Positions 47,522 through 56,787 of a stretch of DNA of 64,000 nt are shown here, in pieces. Position 1 is the first letter of the stretch; each line of letters begins with the position of its first letter. The stretch covers positions 100,462 through 164,461 of the forward strand of contig NZ_JALDSX010000003.1 of assembly GCF_022748595.1 (NCBI RefSeq), read 5' to 3'. A program made the position numbers and the translations under genes. This DNA comes from Brevibacterium sp. ZH18 (GTDB lineage: Bacteria; Actinomycetota; Actinomycetes; Actinomycetales; Brevibacteriaceae). The notes under the pieces are model-generated. The model did no database searches. It had not been told where the DNA came from and saw nothing but the letters and a program-made list of their open reading frames with translations.

Positions 47522-49276
47522 ATGAAACAGACCAAGATCTGGGCGTCAGCCCTGGCCGGTGCACTGTTGGCGACAATGATGTCGACGTCTGCGCTCGCCT
47601 CGACACCGAACGACGCTCCGTCCCTGGGCGGCGACGGATCCGATCGGCCGTCGCTGGGCGGAGACGGACCGGAGGCGAGCGCACCGAGCAGTTCAGGATC
47701 CGAAACGGCTGCCGCCGACGATCCGAAGCCGAAGGTCGCCAAGGGAGACGGTACGACCAGTACGACCTATGCGGCCAAGCCCGAAGCCGTCAAGAGCATC
47801 AAACTCGACGACGCTCAGGTCAACATCGTCGGGGCGAGTTGGAAGGGCGATGACCCTGAACTCGAGATCCGGCATCGCGACGGCGGCGGCTGGTCGTCCT
47901 GGCAGGCACTGCCCGCCGAGGACGGGGACGGGCCCGATCCGCAGTCAGCGGAGGACGCGCAGATCAAGCAGACGCAGGGGCAGTCAGTCGCCGTGCCCGT
48001 CGTCGATTCCAGCCAGGTCGAAGTCAGATCGGCAGGATCGAACCAGGACACCTCCGATCTGACGATCACGAAGGTCGCAACTTCCGTCAGCGGCCAGGAC
48101 TCCGCGCTGGCGAAGAAGAGCGGTTCGGCAGTCGACCCTGCACAGGGCCTGTCGCCGCAGGTCTACCAGAAGGAGCTCAAAGCCAACATCGTCACACGCA
48201 AGGAGTGGGGTGCTGACGAAAAGCTCGTCCGTTGCGAGACCGATAAGACGACCACCTCGAAGGGTGTCTTCCTCCACCACACGGCAGGCTCGAACTCCTA
48301 CACGAAGGCTCAGGCCCCCGGCATCATCCGCGGCTACCTCGCCTATCACACGCAGAATCGCGGTTGGTGCGACCTGGGATACAACTTCCTCGTCGACAAG
48401 TACGGCACGATCTACGAAGGACGCGCCGGCAGCATCGACCTGGCGGTCACGGGTGCGCACGCCTCCGGTTTCAACTCCTACACGATCGGCATCAGCGTGC
48501 TGGGCACGTACACGAGCTCGGCACCGAGCACCGCCGCGCAGAACTCGGTCAAACGCATCATCGCGTGGAAGGCCAACCAGTACGGCTTCAACCCGACAGG
48601 GAAGATGACGCTGACCTCCGGCGGCGGCTCGACGAGTCGCTACCCCGAGGGCAAGAAGGTCAGTCTCAATGTGGTCTCCGGCCACAGGGACACCAGCTAT
48701 ACAGAATGCCCAGGCACCTCGTACTATGCGAAGCTCGGCAGCATCCGATCGGGCGCGAAATCGCTGCAGTCAACACTCGGCGGGCACCCGGTCAAGGGAG
48801 CCATCGGCACCTACTACCGTGCACACTCGTCGAAGACCGGGCCGGCGACATCGGTCGAGAAGTCCTTGAAGAACCCCAACGGGGCGTATCAGTACTTCCA
48901 GAACGGCACGGTCTACTGGTCGTCGCCGACCGGAGCGCATCTCAATGGCGGCGGGATCAGGACCGCGTACAAGGCAGTCGGATTCGAGAAGGGCTCACTC
49001 GGGTTCCCGACGAGTGATGAGAAGGCCTTCAAATATCGCAAGGGTGCCGTCTACCAGAACTTCACATCCGGAATGATCGCCTGGTCGTCGGCAACGAAGG
49101 GGCAGCCGCTGAGCCATGGAATGCTCACGGAGTGGAAGAAACTGGGCTGGGAGCGCAGCAAGCTCGGTCTGCCCACCAGTGGTGAGTATGCGAAGAGCGG
49201 CAAGACCCGCCAGGACTTCGAACACGGCTACATGACCTACAAGAAGGTCGAAGGCGTCAAGGTCTACGTCAAATAG
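47522..49276 (+). CDS. Secreted PGRP-type amidase with LGFP repeats
   Basis: 584 residues. A signal peptide (about 1-27, ending ALA-S) is followed by a low-complexity region (PSLGGDG duplicated near 33-50). A beta-rich region and a peptidoglycan-recognition amidase domain (about 222-405) follow, with probable zinc ligands in FLHHTAG, SGHRD (near 388) and TECPG (Cys near 396). Three LGFP repeats (about 425-584; GSLGFPTSDE, SKLGLPTSGE) end the protein and are thought to bind cell-wall arabinogalactan or peptidoglycan. It should cleave muramoyl-L-alanine bonds in the wall. RBS AAAGGAA is 12 bases from the ATG. Confidence 0.9.
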   Translation: MKQTKIWASALAGALLATMMSTSALASTPNDAPSLGGDGSDRPSLGGDGPEASAPSSSGSETAAADDPKPKVAKGDGTTSTTYAAKPEAVKSIKLDDAQVNIVGASWKGDDPELEIRHRDGGGWSSWQALPAEDGDGPDPQSAEDAQIKQTQGQSVAVPVVDSSQVEVRSAGSNQDTSDLTITKVATSVSGQDSALAKKSGSAVDPAQGLSPQVYQKELKANIVTRKEWGADEKLVRCETDKTTTSKGVFLHHTAGSNSYTKAQAPGIIRGYLAYHTQNRGWCDLGYNFLVDKYGTIYEGRAGSIDLAVTGAHASGFNSYTIGISVLGTYTSSAPSTAAQNSVKRIIAWKANQYGFNPTGKMTLTSGGGSTSRYPEGKKVSLNVVSGHRDTSYTECPGTSYYAKLGSIRSGAKSLQSTLGGHPVKGAIGTYYRAHSSKTGPATSVEKSLKNPNGAYQYFQNGTVYWSSPTGAHLNGGGIRTAYKAVGFEKGSLGFPTSDEKAFKYRKGAVYQNFTSGMIAWSSATKGQPLSHGMLTEWKKLGWERSKLGLPTSGEYAKSGKTRQDFEHGYMTYKKVEGVKVYVK

Positions 49277-49286
49277 AGTTGAGGCC

Positions 49287-50069
49287 ATGCACATCCTCAT
49301 CTTCGGAGCCTCCGGTCATGTCGGTACCGGCCTGGCCGAGCACCTGGCCCCTGCCCATCGCATCACGGGCGTCGTCCGGAAGCAGCCGGAGGGCCCGACG
49401 CCCTACGCTCCACTCGTCCTGCCCGACTGGGTGGATCGACCGGAGAGTGTCGTCACCGAGCTTCAGCGCACACGAGCTCCCCGGGTCGACGCTGTCATCG
49501 CCGCTATCGGCGGATGGTATGTGGACGGGACCATGATCGGTCGCGGCATCGGGTCATTCGACGATGACTTCGGCTCGTACCTGCGGGGTCATTTCGCCGC
49601 CTGCAGTGCCTCGGAGTCTCTCGCCGAGGTGGGTGCTGAGGATGGCAGCGCAGATGACGCGGACGGCGCCGAGAGCACTGAGAGCGCCGAGAGCGCGGAC
49701 GGCACCGAGAGCACTGAGAGCGCCGAGAGCGCGGACGGTCCCGACGCCGGTCACGAACGCTCCGACTCAACCCGACTTCGCCATCTTGCGCTCAACGGCG
49801 TCGCCAGCGTCGAAGCCTGCGTCGGATCAGGGGCCATCAGCGTTTTCGGGGCTGCTCAGGAGATGCTCGTCATGGTCGCCGCCGCCGAGTCCGAGTCCGT
49901 CGACTTCCGGGAGCTCAAGGTCATGGCTCCCATCGGTGGAGATGAGCGCAACGATCTCAGCGGGGGAGTGGAGACTGTGAGCCTGGCGAGAGTCGCCGAT
50001 ACTGTGGCAGGTCTGCTGAGCAGGCCGGTCGACGATGAGATCAGCAGCCAACTTCACGCTTTGGCGTAA
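49287..50069 (+). CDS. NAD(P)-binding Rossmann protein with duplicated acidic insert
   Basis: 260 residues. The start MHILIFGASGHVGTGLAEHL is a short-chain-dehydrogenase/NmrA-like nucleotide loop. The middle carries an insert (about residues 112-155) of Asp/Ser/Glu/Ala that is two identical-frame 36-bp tandem copies (49659-49730). The region where a catalytic Tyr-x-x-x-Lys would be expected is not obvious, so enzymatic activity is uncertain. It overlaps the convergent RibD-like gene by 16 bases. Confidence 0.7.
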   Translation: MHILIFGASGHVGTGLAEHLAPAHRITGVVRKQPEGPTPYAPLVLPDWVDRPESVVTELQRTRAPRVDAVIAAIGGWYVDGTMIGRGIGSFDDDFGSYLRGHFAACSASESLAEVGAEDGSADDADGAESTESAESADGTESTESAESADGPDAGHERSDSTRLRHLALNGVASVEACVGSGAISVFGAAQEMLVMVAAAESESVDFRELKVMAPIGGDERNDLSGGVETVSLARVADTVAGLLSRPVDDEISSQLHALA

Positions 50070-50602
50070 CGCACGAAGACCTGATCGTCGACGGTGCGCA
50101 CGTCGATGACGCACAGATCGATGTCTGCCTCCAACCGGCAGAAGTGGCTGCCGGAGTTTCTGCTGTAGCGGGGACTGAGGCTCAGGTGCAGCTGCGCTCC
50201 CGGATACGAATCGAGGAGCCGATAGGCGAGATTGGGTCCCGACTCGCACACCAGAGTGTCACTGGTCGCCTCGACCGACTCCACCACCTCGGCGACTGTG
50301 TCGGGGGTGAAATGGTGCGCCCGGTAGTCGAGGCCCAGCTCTGCGAGCTGAGCGGCCAGCACCTCGGGGTCGGATTCGGTGAGCACATGCACCGGAGTGT
50401 GGTCGAGCGCCTTGCCCGCTCCGTTGATGACAGGCAGGTTGGGATTGAGTGCAGTCCTGCGGTCGATGATGATCGCCCCCGCCTGCCGGCGCAGTGATGT
50501 GAAGTACGCGAAGTCGGCCTTCGTCGACACGCCAGTCGACCAGCCGTCCTGGGCGTATGACCCGTTGATCGACTGCACGAGGGAGACGATGAGCTCTCGC
50601 AT
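50054..50602 (-). CDS. RibD C-terminal domain (dihydrofolate-reductase-like) protein
   Basis: 182 residues forming one RibD_C domain (MRELIVSLVQSINGSYA, DRRTALNPNLPVI, LVCESGPNLAYRLL). The fold is that of the reductase part of riboflavin synthesis, but free-standing versions act on varied NAD(P)H-dependent reactions. No deaminase domain and no rib genes nearby, so not assigned to riboflavin. AGGAGC precedes the ATG. It follows the L,D-transpeptidase gene by 10 bases. Confidence 0.8.
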   Translation of the reverse strand: MRELIVSLVQSINGSYAQDGWSTGVSTKADFAYFTSLRRQAGAIIIDRRTALNPNLPVINGAGKALDHTPVHVLTESDPEVLAAQLAELGLDYRAHHFTPDTVAEVVESVEATSDTLVCESGPNLAYRLLDSYPGAQLHLSLSPRYSRNSGSHFCRLEADIDLCVIDVRTVDDQVFVRYAKA

Positions 50603-50612
50603 TCGGAAGCTC

Positions 50613-51497
50613 CTACTTCTTCAGATCGGACTCGGGACCCATCGCGATGCGCGGGTGAGAGTCCGGATCGATGTTCTTCAGGATCCACGTGAGATCCTTC
50701 TCCGCCAGGGTCACACAGCCGTTTGTGCCCGAGTCGTGATCGAGGTGCAACCAGATCCCGCCGCCCTTATCCCACCCGAGCGGACGCGTCTTGTCCGTGG
50801 GCGGAGTTCCGGGTGCGCGGTTGTAGTCGATGGCGATGATGTAATCGAAGACCCTGTCGTACTGCGGACCGTAGGCCACCGTCGCCGAGGAGGGCAGCCG
50901 ATCATCCTGTGCGTAGGGCAGCTTCGTGCCCGGGTTCTCCTCGAACCCGCCCGCATCGCTAAGTGTGAAGACGCCGATCGGCGTCGTCTTGTCGCCCTCG
51001 TGGCGATCGGCCAGCCATCCGTTCTTGCCATTGTGGATGTCGAAGGTCTTCCGCTTCGTCCACGTGTCGTCGTCGAACTGATAGAAGCTGAGGGTGCCTG
51101 AGTCCGATGACGCGTCGGAGCCGCCGGCGACAAGGACCTGAGAGGTCTCGACAGGGATCTGTGCGGACATCTCCGGCCCGAGACCGGGGACGCGGGGCGA
51201 ATGCTCGGGCCCGAGCGGCGCGGTGTCTGTGGCTGCCGATCCGCCACCTGTGGATCCGGTGGACGAGTCGCCGCCGGAACCTGCGCCCTGCGAGTCGTTT
51301 CCGCCCGGTGGGAGAACCTGAGCGGGAGCGGCGAAATCACCGACGTTCGTCCGTTGTGCCGGAGCCGCGACGGCGGTGGCATGAGGGCTCGATGAGGAGT
51401 CATCCTGACTGTCGGTCGGAGTCCCGCACGAGGTCAGAAGCAGACCCACAGCAGCGAACGCCACGCAGGTCCCGAGCTGGGTTCCACCACTGAACAT
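50613..51497 (-). CDS. L,D-transpeptidase (YkuD) lipoprotein
   Basis: 294 residues. A signal peptide with lipobox LTSC (Cys near 24) leads to a Ser/Gly/Pro linker to about residue 110 and a YkuD domain. The catalytic stretch is HLDHDSGTNGCVTL, with the Cys as nucleophile. Such enzymes make 3-3 cross-links in peptidoglycan or attach proteins to it, outside the membrane. The motif is a variant of the HG-x14-SHGC form, so some caution applies to the exact reaction. Confidence 0.82.
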   Translation of the reverse strand: MFSGGTQLGTCVAFAAVGLLLTSCGTPTDSQDDSSSSPHATAVAAPAQRTNVGDFAAPAQVLPPGGNDSQGAGSGGDSSTGSTGGGSAATDTAPLGPEHSPRVPGLGPEMSAQIPVETSQVLVAGGSDASSDSGTLSFYQFDDDTWTKRKTFDIHNGKNGWLADRHEGDKTTPIGVFTLSDAGGFEENPGTKLPYAQDDRLPSSATVAYGPQYDRVFDYIIAIDYNRAPGTPPTDKTRPLGWDKGGGIWLHLDHDSGTNGCVTLAEKDLTWILKNIDPDSHPRIAMGPESDLKK

Positions 51498-51557
51498 GGG
51501 GCCATCTTCTCACGAACCTTGAGAACTCCACGGCAGTGACTATGCGAAAATGACATC

Positions 51558-52937
51558 ATGAGCATTCCACCCGTGCCGAACCATCCTCCGCGCCCAGGGC
51601 GTCGGAAGCCGGCCGAGGAGTCTTCGGGTTCGATCACAACTCAGTTGTTCATCGGCCAGGACCGATCGCCGAACGCGGATGGTTCAACCCAAGCCCTCAG
51701 CTCAGAAGAGCTGGCCCGACTGCGGTCGATGGTCTCTGCCGATGGGACCGACGCGACCGAGGTACTCAGCCTCGAAGAGCTCCGGCAGCTGGCCGCAGCC
51801 GACGCGGAAGACGAGCAGAACGACATCGATGTGAATCCCCGCAGAGTGAAACCCGAAGACATCGCCGAAGCCGAATCAGCCTCAGCGCCCAAACAGTGGA
51901 ACCCACAGGGTGCTCCGGCTGCGGAGTCGCCGCATCCTGAGCCCTGGAACTCCGGCTTCGGCGCGCAGGGCCAGGATCACGGTCGGGAACAGACGCACGG
52001 ACAGGGACAGGCACACGGACAGCCGTCGGCTGTGCAGCAGCCGTCCGGACGCCGCATCTCGGGCGCTCCCACATTCGGCTCGTCCGCAGGCAGCGGCCGA
52101 CCGAACACCGGAGGTACTCCCCATCCTGGGGCGGCCGCCTACCCGGCAACCGTCGCGAATCCGGCGGCACCGCAGCAGGCCTCATACGGCTCGGGACCCT
52201 CAGCTCCAGCGGCGAATGCCGCCTACGCGGGTATGGCCGCAAACGGAGCGGGCGGTGGTCCTTATGGTCCCAATGGCGGTGGACACGGCCCTGGTGGTCC
52301 CGGTGGCCCCGGAGGGCCCGGCGGATACGGCTCCGGTGGTCCCGGAGGGCCCGGCGGATACGGCCCCGGCGGGCCCTACCGCCGTGAGTCCGAGACGAAG
52401 AAGGTGCCCGCCTGGCTGTGGATCCTCGCCGCGATCGCACTGGTCCTGGCTCTGGGCATCGTCGGCTACATCGCCTGGGATTCGACGCAGAGTGATGACA
52501 AGGTCGCCTCCGGATCCTCGTCCGGTCAGCCCTCGGACAACGGGGGTTCAACGCCGGCGACCGATGGCCCGAAGTCCTCGCAAGCGCCGGTGGCCGACGA
52601 ATCGTTCACCTCACCGTCGGGCAACATTTCCTGCACCATCGACGCCGAGCGCACCAGGTGCATCATCGTGTCCTTCGACTACAAGGCACCTGCGAAGCCC
52701 GATGACTGCCAGCTCGAGAACTGGGGCTCTGTCGTCGTGGCCAATACGGACGGTGCCGGTTTCTCCTGCCGCGAAGCACCCGAGACTTCTGGCCCCGCAC
52801 GCGTCCTCGGCTACGGGGAATCAGTCTCTGCCGACGGCATGACCTGCACCTCGACGAAAGAGGGCATGACGTGCAAGGCGGACTCAAGCGGCGTCGGATT
52901 CAATATGCGCCGAGCGTCGGTCGACTTCCTCGACTGA
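51558..52937 (+). CDS. Membrane protein with Gly/Pro-rich linker and DUF6636-like domain
   Basis: 459 residues. An acidic cytoplasmic N-terminus is followed by a Gln/His and Gly/Pro-rich stretch (about 130-275, with repeated GPGGPGG and GGYG), one membrane helix (about 290-313), and an extracytoplasmic C-terminal domain (about 350-459) that opens FTSPSGNISC and keeps six Cys, like DUF6636. Function unknown. It is alone, divergent from the L,D-transpeptidase, and the stop codon begins a 24-bp repeat. Confidence 0.72.
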   Translation: MSIPPVPNHPPRPGRRKPAEESSGSITTQLFIGQDRSPNADGSTQALSSEELARLRSMVSADGTDATEVLSLEELRQLAAADAEDEQNDIDVNPRRVKPEDIAEAESASAPKQWNPQGAPAAESPHPEPWNSGFGAQGQDHGREQTHGQGQAHGQPSAVQQPSGRRISGAPTFGSSAGSGRPNTGGTPHPGAAAYPATVANPAAPQQASYGSGPSAPAANAAYAGMAANGAGGGPYGPNGGGHGPGGPGGPGGPGGYGSGGPGGPGGYGPGGPYRRESETKKVPAWLWILAAIALVLALGIVGYIAWDSTQSDDKVASGSSSGQPSDNGGSTPATDGPKSSQAPVADESFTSPSGNISCTIDAERTRCIIVSFDYKAPAKPDDCQLENWGSVVVANTDGAGFSCREAPETSGPARVLGYGESVSADGMTCTSTKEGMTCKADSSGVGFNMRRASVDFLD

Positions 52938-52978
52938 GAAGATCGGGACTTCCCCGACTGAGAAGGTCGGGACTACCT
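52931..52978 (+). repeat. 24-bp tandem repeat on the stop of the DUF6636-like gene
   Basis: Units 52931-52954 and 52955-52978, core CGACTGAGAAGNTCGGGACT. The first contains the stop (52935-52937), and the second repeats it in frame. GAAG/CTTC arms flank the unit centre. Confidence 0.88.
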
Positions 52979-53040
52979 CGGCGATCTTAGGATTTGGACA
53001 CGGTTGGGACGGAGGAGCGGACGAGGGCTATGTTGAACAC

Positions 53041-53085
53041 GTGGCTCACAGGTTGCTCCTCCTTCCTTGCCGCGACGAGTCCTGA
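53041..53085 (+). CDS. leuA leader peptide with four Leu codons
   Basis: GTG GCT CAC AGG TTG CTC CTC CTT ... TGA encodes 14 residues, M-A-H-R-L-L-L-L-P-C-R-D-E-S. Four consecutive Leu codons lie just before a terminator hairpin and the leuA gene, the layout of a leucine attenuator. TATGTT at 53029-53034 is 6 bases before the GTG, so this may be a leaderless message; alternatively a promoter at TAGGAT (52988-52993) would give a longer RNA. Translation of this peptide is inferred. Confidence 0.65.
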   Translation: MAHRLLLLPCRDES

Positions 53086-53113
53086 ACGGACAGCACACTC
53101 GTCGCGGAGTTTT
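53071..53113 (+). terminator. leuA attenuator hairpin
   Basis: CGCGACGAGT (53071-53080) pairs perfectly with ACTCGTCGCG (53097-53106) and is followed by GAGTTTT. The 5' arm lies in the last codons of the leader peptide. Upstream, GGAGGAGC (53011-53018) could pair with GCTCCTCC (53055-53062), which spans the Leu codons. Confidence 0.75.
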
Positions 53114-53153
53114 CCTATGCTGGTCAAAGCGTACGAATAAGGATTGAGGAACA

Positions 53154-54920
53154 ATGAAACTGCAGAAGCCGACTCCCATGCCGTTCAGCAAATACAAGTC
53201 CTTCCAGGACCGGATCGCCCTCGACATGCGCGACCGCACCTGGCCGGACCAACTGATTCGCAAGGCCCCTCGTTGGCTGAGCACCGATCTGCGTGACGGC
53301 AACCAGGCGCTCATCGATCCGATGACCCCTGATCGCAAGCGCAAGATGTTCGATCTCCTCGTCAAGCTCGGCTTCAAGGAGATCGAGGTCGGATTCCCCG
53401 CCGCCAGCCAGGTCGACTTCGACTTCGTCCGCGAGATCATCGAACAGGACGCGATCCCCGACGATGTCCGCATCTCCGTGCTCACTCAGGCTCGTGAGGA
53501 CCTCATCGAACGCACCGTCGAGTCCCTCGTCGGCGCGAAGATGCCGACGGTCCACCTCTACAACGCAACGGCTCCGGTCTTCCGCAAGGTCGTCTTCGGC
53601 TTCGACGGCGACGGCTTCGACCAGACGCGTGACATCGCCACCCGCGGCACGCAGGCAGTCATGAAGCACGCCGAGTCGCTGCTGGGTGACGTGGACTTCG
53701 GCTACCAGTACTCGCCGGAGATCTTCGTCGACACCGAACCCGAGTTCGCCCTCGACATCGTCGGCAGCGTCCTCGACATGTGGCAGCCGGCGGCCGGTCG
53801 CGAGACCGTCGTCAATCTCCCCGCCACCGTTGAGCGGGGCACACCCAACACCTACGCCGACCAGATCGAATGGTTCTGCCGGAACATGCCCTACCGTGAC
53901 GAGGTGGCTGTCTCCCTGCACCCGCACAACGACCGAGGCACCGGTGTGGCCGCCGCCGAGATGGGCATCATGGCCGGCGCGGACCGCATCGAAGGCTGTC
54001 TCTTCGGCAACGGAGAGCGCACAGGCAACCTCGATCTCGTCACCGTGGCACTGAACCTGTACACGCAGGGCGTCGACCCGGAGCTGGACTTCTCCGACAT
54101 CGACGAAGTCATCCACACTGTGACCGAATGCAACCAGATCGGCGTCCACGAACGTCACCCCTACGGCGGCGACCTGGTCTTCACCTCGTTCTCCGGTTCG
54201 CACCAGGATGCCATCAACAAGGCCTTCGCCGACCGTGAGAAGAATGCGAAGGCCCAGGGCACTCCGGTCGACCTGATGGAATGGGACATGCCCTACCTGC
54301 CGGTCGACCCGAAGGACCTTGGCCGCTCGTACGAAGCCATCATCCGGGTGAACTCGCAGTCCGGCAAGGGCGGCGTGACCTACCTGCTCAAGAGCGAATA
54401 CGGCCTCGATCTGCCGCGTCGCATGCAGGTCGAATTCTCCCGTGCAGTTCAGCAGCACACCGAGGCTGGCGGTGAGGTCACTGCCGAGGAGATCCGCCGC
54501 ATCTTCAACCACGAGTACCTCCCCAGCGACGACTCCGATGCCGCGTGGGGTCGGTTCCAGATCGTGGGCATCCGCACCGAATCGGGTTCGGTCGATGACA
54601 CGGGCAGTGCGGAGCGCATCGAAGTCGACCTCATCGTCGACGGCCAGGAACGCACCTACGAAGCCACAGGCAAGGGCCCCATCGATGCTCTCGTGCGAGT
54701 TCTCACCGACAACTTCGACGTCGACATCCGGCTCCAGGACTACACCGAGCATGCGATCGGCTCAGGGGCGGACACGATGGCCGCAGCCTACGTCGAACTC
54801 GCCGTCGAGGACCGCGTCATGTGGGGTGCGGGACTGCACCCCAACATCACGAAGGCCTCGCTCAAAGCCGTGATCTCCGCAGTCAACCGGGCGATCCGCG
54901 ATCGCGACAAGGATCGCTGA
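53154..54920 (+). CDS. leuA: 2-isopropylmalate synthase
   Basis: 588 residues, the long actinobacterial form (LeuA2). It condenses acetyl-CoA with 2-oxoisovalerate, the first committed step of leucine synthesis. Seen are the TIM-barrel start RWLSTDLRDGNQALIDPM (metal Asp), HPHNDRGTGVAAAE with the metal His pair, and the C-terminal regulatory domain that binds leucine (from about 440). GGATTGAGGA precedes the ATG. Transcription is probably controlled by the leader attenuator upstream. Confidence 0.96.
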   Translation: MKLQKPTPMPFSKYKSFQDRIALDMRDRTWPDQLIRKAPRWLSTDLRDGNQALIDPMTPDRKRKMFDLLVKLGFKEIEVGFPAASQVDFDFVREIIEQDAIPDDVRISVLTQAREDLIERTVESLVGAKMPTVHLYNATAPVFRKVVFGFDGDGFDQTRDIATRGTQAVMKHAESLLGDVDFGYQYSPEIFVDTEPEFALDIVGSVLDMWQPAAGRETVVNLPATVERGTPNTYADQIEWFCRNMPYRDEVAVSLHPHNDRGTGVAAAEMGIMAGADRIEGCLFGNGERTGNLDLVTVALNLYTQGVDPELDFSDIDEVIHTVTECNQIGVHERHPYGGDLVFTSFSGSHQDAINKAFADREKNAKAQGTPVDLMEWDMPYLPVDPKDLGRSYEAIIRVNSQSGKGGVTYLLKSEYGLDLPRRMQVEFSRAVQQHTEAGGEVTAEEIRRIFNHEYLPSDDSDAAWGRFQIVGIRTESGSVDDTGSAERIEVDLIVDGQERTYEATGKGPIDALVRVLTDNFDVDIRLQDYTEHAIGSGADTMAAAYVELAVEDRVMWGAGLHPNITKASLKAVISAVNRAIRDRDKDR

Positions 54921-54959
54921 TCCCGGCACACGGCGTACCTCGCTGAACCTGCGGGAACG

Positions 54960-55003
54960 GTGAGGAACGCCCGCCGGAGTAGTGAGGAACGCCCGCCGGA
55001 GAG
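54960..55003 (+). repeat. 22-bp tandem repeat downstream of leuA
   Basis: Units 54960-54981 and 54982-55003, GTGAGGAACGCCCGCCGGAG plus two variable bases. It starts 40 bases after the leuA stop, so unlike most arrays here it is not on the stop itself. Confidence 0.9.
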
Positions 55004-55094
55004 GTGATTGCTGCACCACTTGAGGCACAATCCACTGCTGAAATCTCACATCGCTGACAGAGTGCGGCGGGGACCATTCCCCGTCGCACTCTGC

Positions 55095-55100
55095 GATAAT
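55095..55100 (+). promoter_or_regulatory. recO -10 element, probable leaderless start
   Basis: GATAAT lies 6 bases before the GTG at 55107. No ribosome site of usual strength precedes that GTG, so the transcript likely starts at the codon. Confidence 0.5.
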
Positions 55101-55106
55101 GGCAGG

Positions 55107-55835
55107 GTGCACAATTATCGTGATGAAGGCATCGTGCTCTCAGGGCACAAGCTCGGCGAAGCCGACCGCATCGTCACTGTCCTGACTCGCAGCCACGGAC
55201 TGATCAGAGCGGTAGCGAAGGGCATCCGCCGCACCAAATCGCGCTTCGGCTCCCGGCTCGAACCGTTCATGCTCGTCGACCTGCAGTGCCATGTGGGACG
55301 CAACCTCGACATCGTCACTCAGGTCGAACTCATCGAACCCTTCGCCCGCGGCATCGGCGCCGACTACGACGCGTACTCGGCCGCGACTGTGATGGCGGAG
55401 ACCGCCACTCGGATCACCGAGGTCGAACCGCAGTCGCGGACGCACTTCCTCCTCCTCGTCTCGGCCGTCCGTTCCCTGTGCAAGGGCGAACACCCGCCGA
55501 GGCTGGCCCTCGACGCGTATCTGCTGCGGGCGATGTCCGTGGCCGGGTGGGCGCCGAGCCTGCTCGACTGCGCACAGTGCGGCCAGCCCGGACCCCATCG
55601 TGCGTTCTCTGCCGCTTTAGGCGGGGCAGTGTGCACGAACTGCCGTCCCAGCGGTGCCGCCCTGCCCGACACCGACGCCCTCGAGCACATGGCCGCCCTG
55701 CTCTCCGGTGACTGGCAGCGTGCCGAGGCCTCTGACCTCCACGACCAGATGGACGGGTCCAAGCTCGTCTCCGACTGGGTGTCTTGGCACCTGGAGCGCA
55801 ATATCCGATCACTGAGAGTTCTGGAGAGCAGATGA
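55107..55835 (+). CDS. recO: DNA repair protein RecO
   Basis: 242 residues from GTG. RecO loads RecA in the RecFOR pathway and anneals strands. The N-terminal OB domain ([25 protein letters not shown]), the helical middle and a C-terminal zinc site of two Cys pairs (CAQC near 184-187, CTNC near 204-207) are present. The stop overlaps the uppS ATG (ATGA). Confidence 0.95.
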   Translation: MHNYRDEGIVLSGHKLGEADRIVTVLTRSHGLIRAVAKGIRRTKSRFGSRLEPFMLVDLQCHVGRNLDIVTQVELIEPFARGIGADYDAYSAATVMAETATRITEVEPQSRTHFLLLVSAVRSLCKGEHPPRLALDAYLLRAMSVAGWAPSLLDCAQCGQPGPHRAFSAALGGAVCTNCRPSGAALPDTDALEHMAALLSGDWQRAEASDLHDQMDGSKLVSDWVSWHLERNIRSLRVLESR

Positions 55836-56608
55836 GCTATCCCGCACCGCCTCCGCACCCCAGCGGAGCTCGACCCCCGGCCATGGATGCGAAGTTCATC
55901 CCGAAGCACGTCGCTGTGGTCATGGACGGCAACGGCCGGTGGGCCAACGAGCGCGGACTGCCGCGGACTGAGGGCCACAAAGCGGGGGAGTTCTCACTCC
56001 TCGAGGTCATCCATGGTGCGATCGAGATCGGCGTCGACTATCTCTCCGCCTACGCCTTTTCCACGGAGAACTGGAAGCGGTCGCCCGAAGAAGTCCGATT
56101 CCTCATGGGCTTCAACCGTGACGTCATCCGCCGCCGCCGCGATGAACTGCACGCCTTGGGTGTGCGCATCGTCTGGTCCGGGCGCCGTGGACGTCTGTGG
56201 CGATCGGTCATCTCCGAACTCGAGTCCGCCGCCGAGATGACGAAGGACAACACGGGCCTGACCCTGCAGTTCTGCGTCAACTACGGCGGCAGGTCCGAGA
56301 TCGTCGATGCGGTCAATGCGATCACCGAGGAGGTGGCCGCGGGCAGACTCAAGCCGGGAAAGGTCAATGAGAAGGCCCTCCGCTCGCGGCTCTATGCCGC
56401 TGAAGTCCCCGACGTCGACCTGTTCGTCCGGTCGTCGGGGGAGCAGCGCACATCGAACTTCCTGCTGTGGCAGTCCGCCTATGCCGAAATGGTCTTCCAG
56501 GACGTGCTGTGGCCCGACGTCGACCGCCGCACCCTGTGGGAAGCCATCGAGGAGTACGCTCGCCGCGACCGCCGTTTCGGCGGAGCCGTGGACAAAGCGA
56601 GCTCCTGA
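55832..56608 (+). CDS. uppS: Isoprenyl (polyprenyl) diphosphate synthase, cis type
   Basis: 258 residues. It extends allylic diphosphates with isopentenyl units to make the lipid carrier for peptidoglycan. Seen are [12 protein letters not shown] with the catalytic Asp, STENWKRS, and the C-terminal [20 protein letters not shown] with the Arg-x-Ser motif. A ~17-residue Pro-rich lead precedes the conserved core. GGAGAGCAG precedes the ATG inside the end of recO. An array of repeats and a terminator follow. Confidence 0.95.
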   Translation: MSYPAPPPHPSGARPPAMDAKFIPKHVAVVMDGNGRWANERGLPRTEGHKAGEFSLLEVIHGAIEIGVDYLSAYAFSTENWKRSPEEVRFLMGFNRDVIRRRRDELHALGVRIVWSGRRGRLWRSVISELESAAEMTKDNTGLTLQFCVNYGGRSEIVDAVNAITEEVAAGRLKPGKVNEKALRSRLYAAEVPDVDLFVRSSGEQRTSNFLLWQSAYAEMVFQDVLWPDVDRRTLWEAIEEYARRDRRFGGAVDKASS

Positions 56609-56690
56609 GCAATTCGAAACTCCCGGGTATGACGGAAACTTCCGGGCACGACAGGAACTCCCGGGTACGACAGAAACTCCCGGACATGAC
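56602..56690 (+). repeat. 19-20-bp tandem repeat after uppS
   Basis: Four to five units with core AAACTCCCGGGTATGACAG. The first, diverged unit overlaps the uppS stop (56606-56608), and clear copies follow from 56616. Most contain CCCGGG. Confidence 0.75.
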
Positions 56691-56723
56691 ACTGGCCCGC
56701 ACCGAAATCGGTGCGGGCCAGTG
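56690..56723. terminator. Terminator between uppS and the helicase gene
   Basis: A 15-bp perfect stem, arms 56690-56704 and 56709-56723, closes on a four-base A-rich loop. Both flanking genes converge on it, so it likely serves both strands. Confidence 0.8.
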
Positions 56724-56787
56724 GTCTATTCAGCGTCTTCTATTCAGCGCCGTATGCTCACGGTCGTCTGCTCAGACGAGCAGTGAC

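Noticed and set aside
53030..53140. Alternative ATG leader peptide at 53030 before leuA
   Set aside because: It has a GAGGG site but no Leu codon run, and reads through the attenuator hairpin; the GTG peptide fits the control better.
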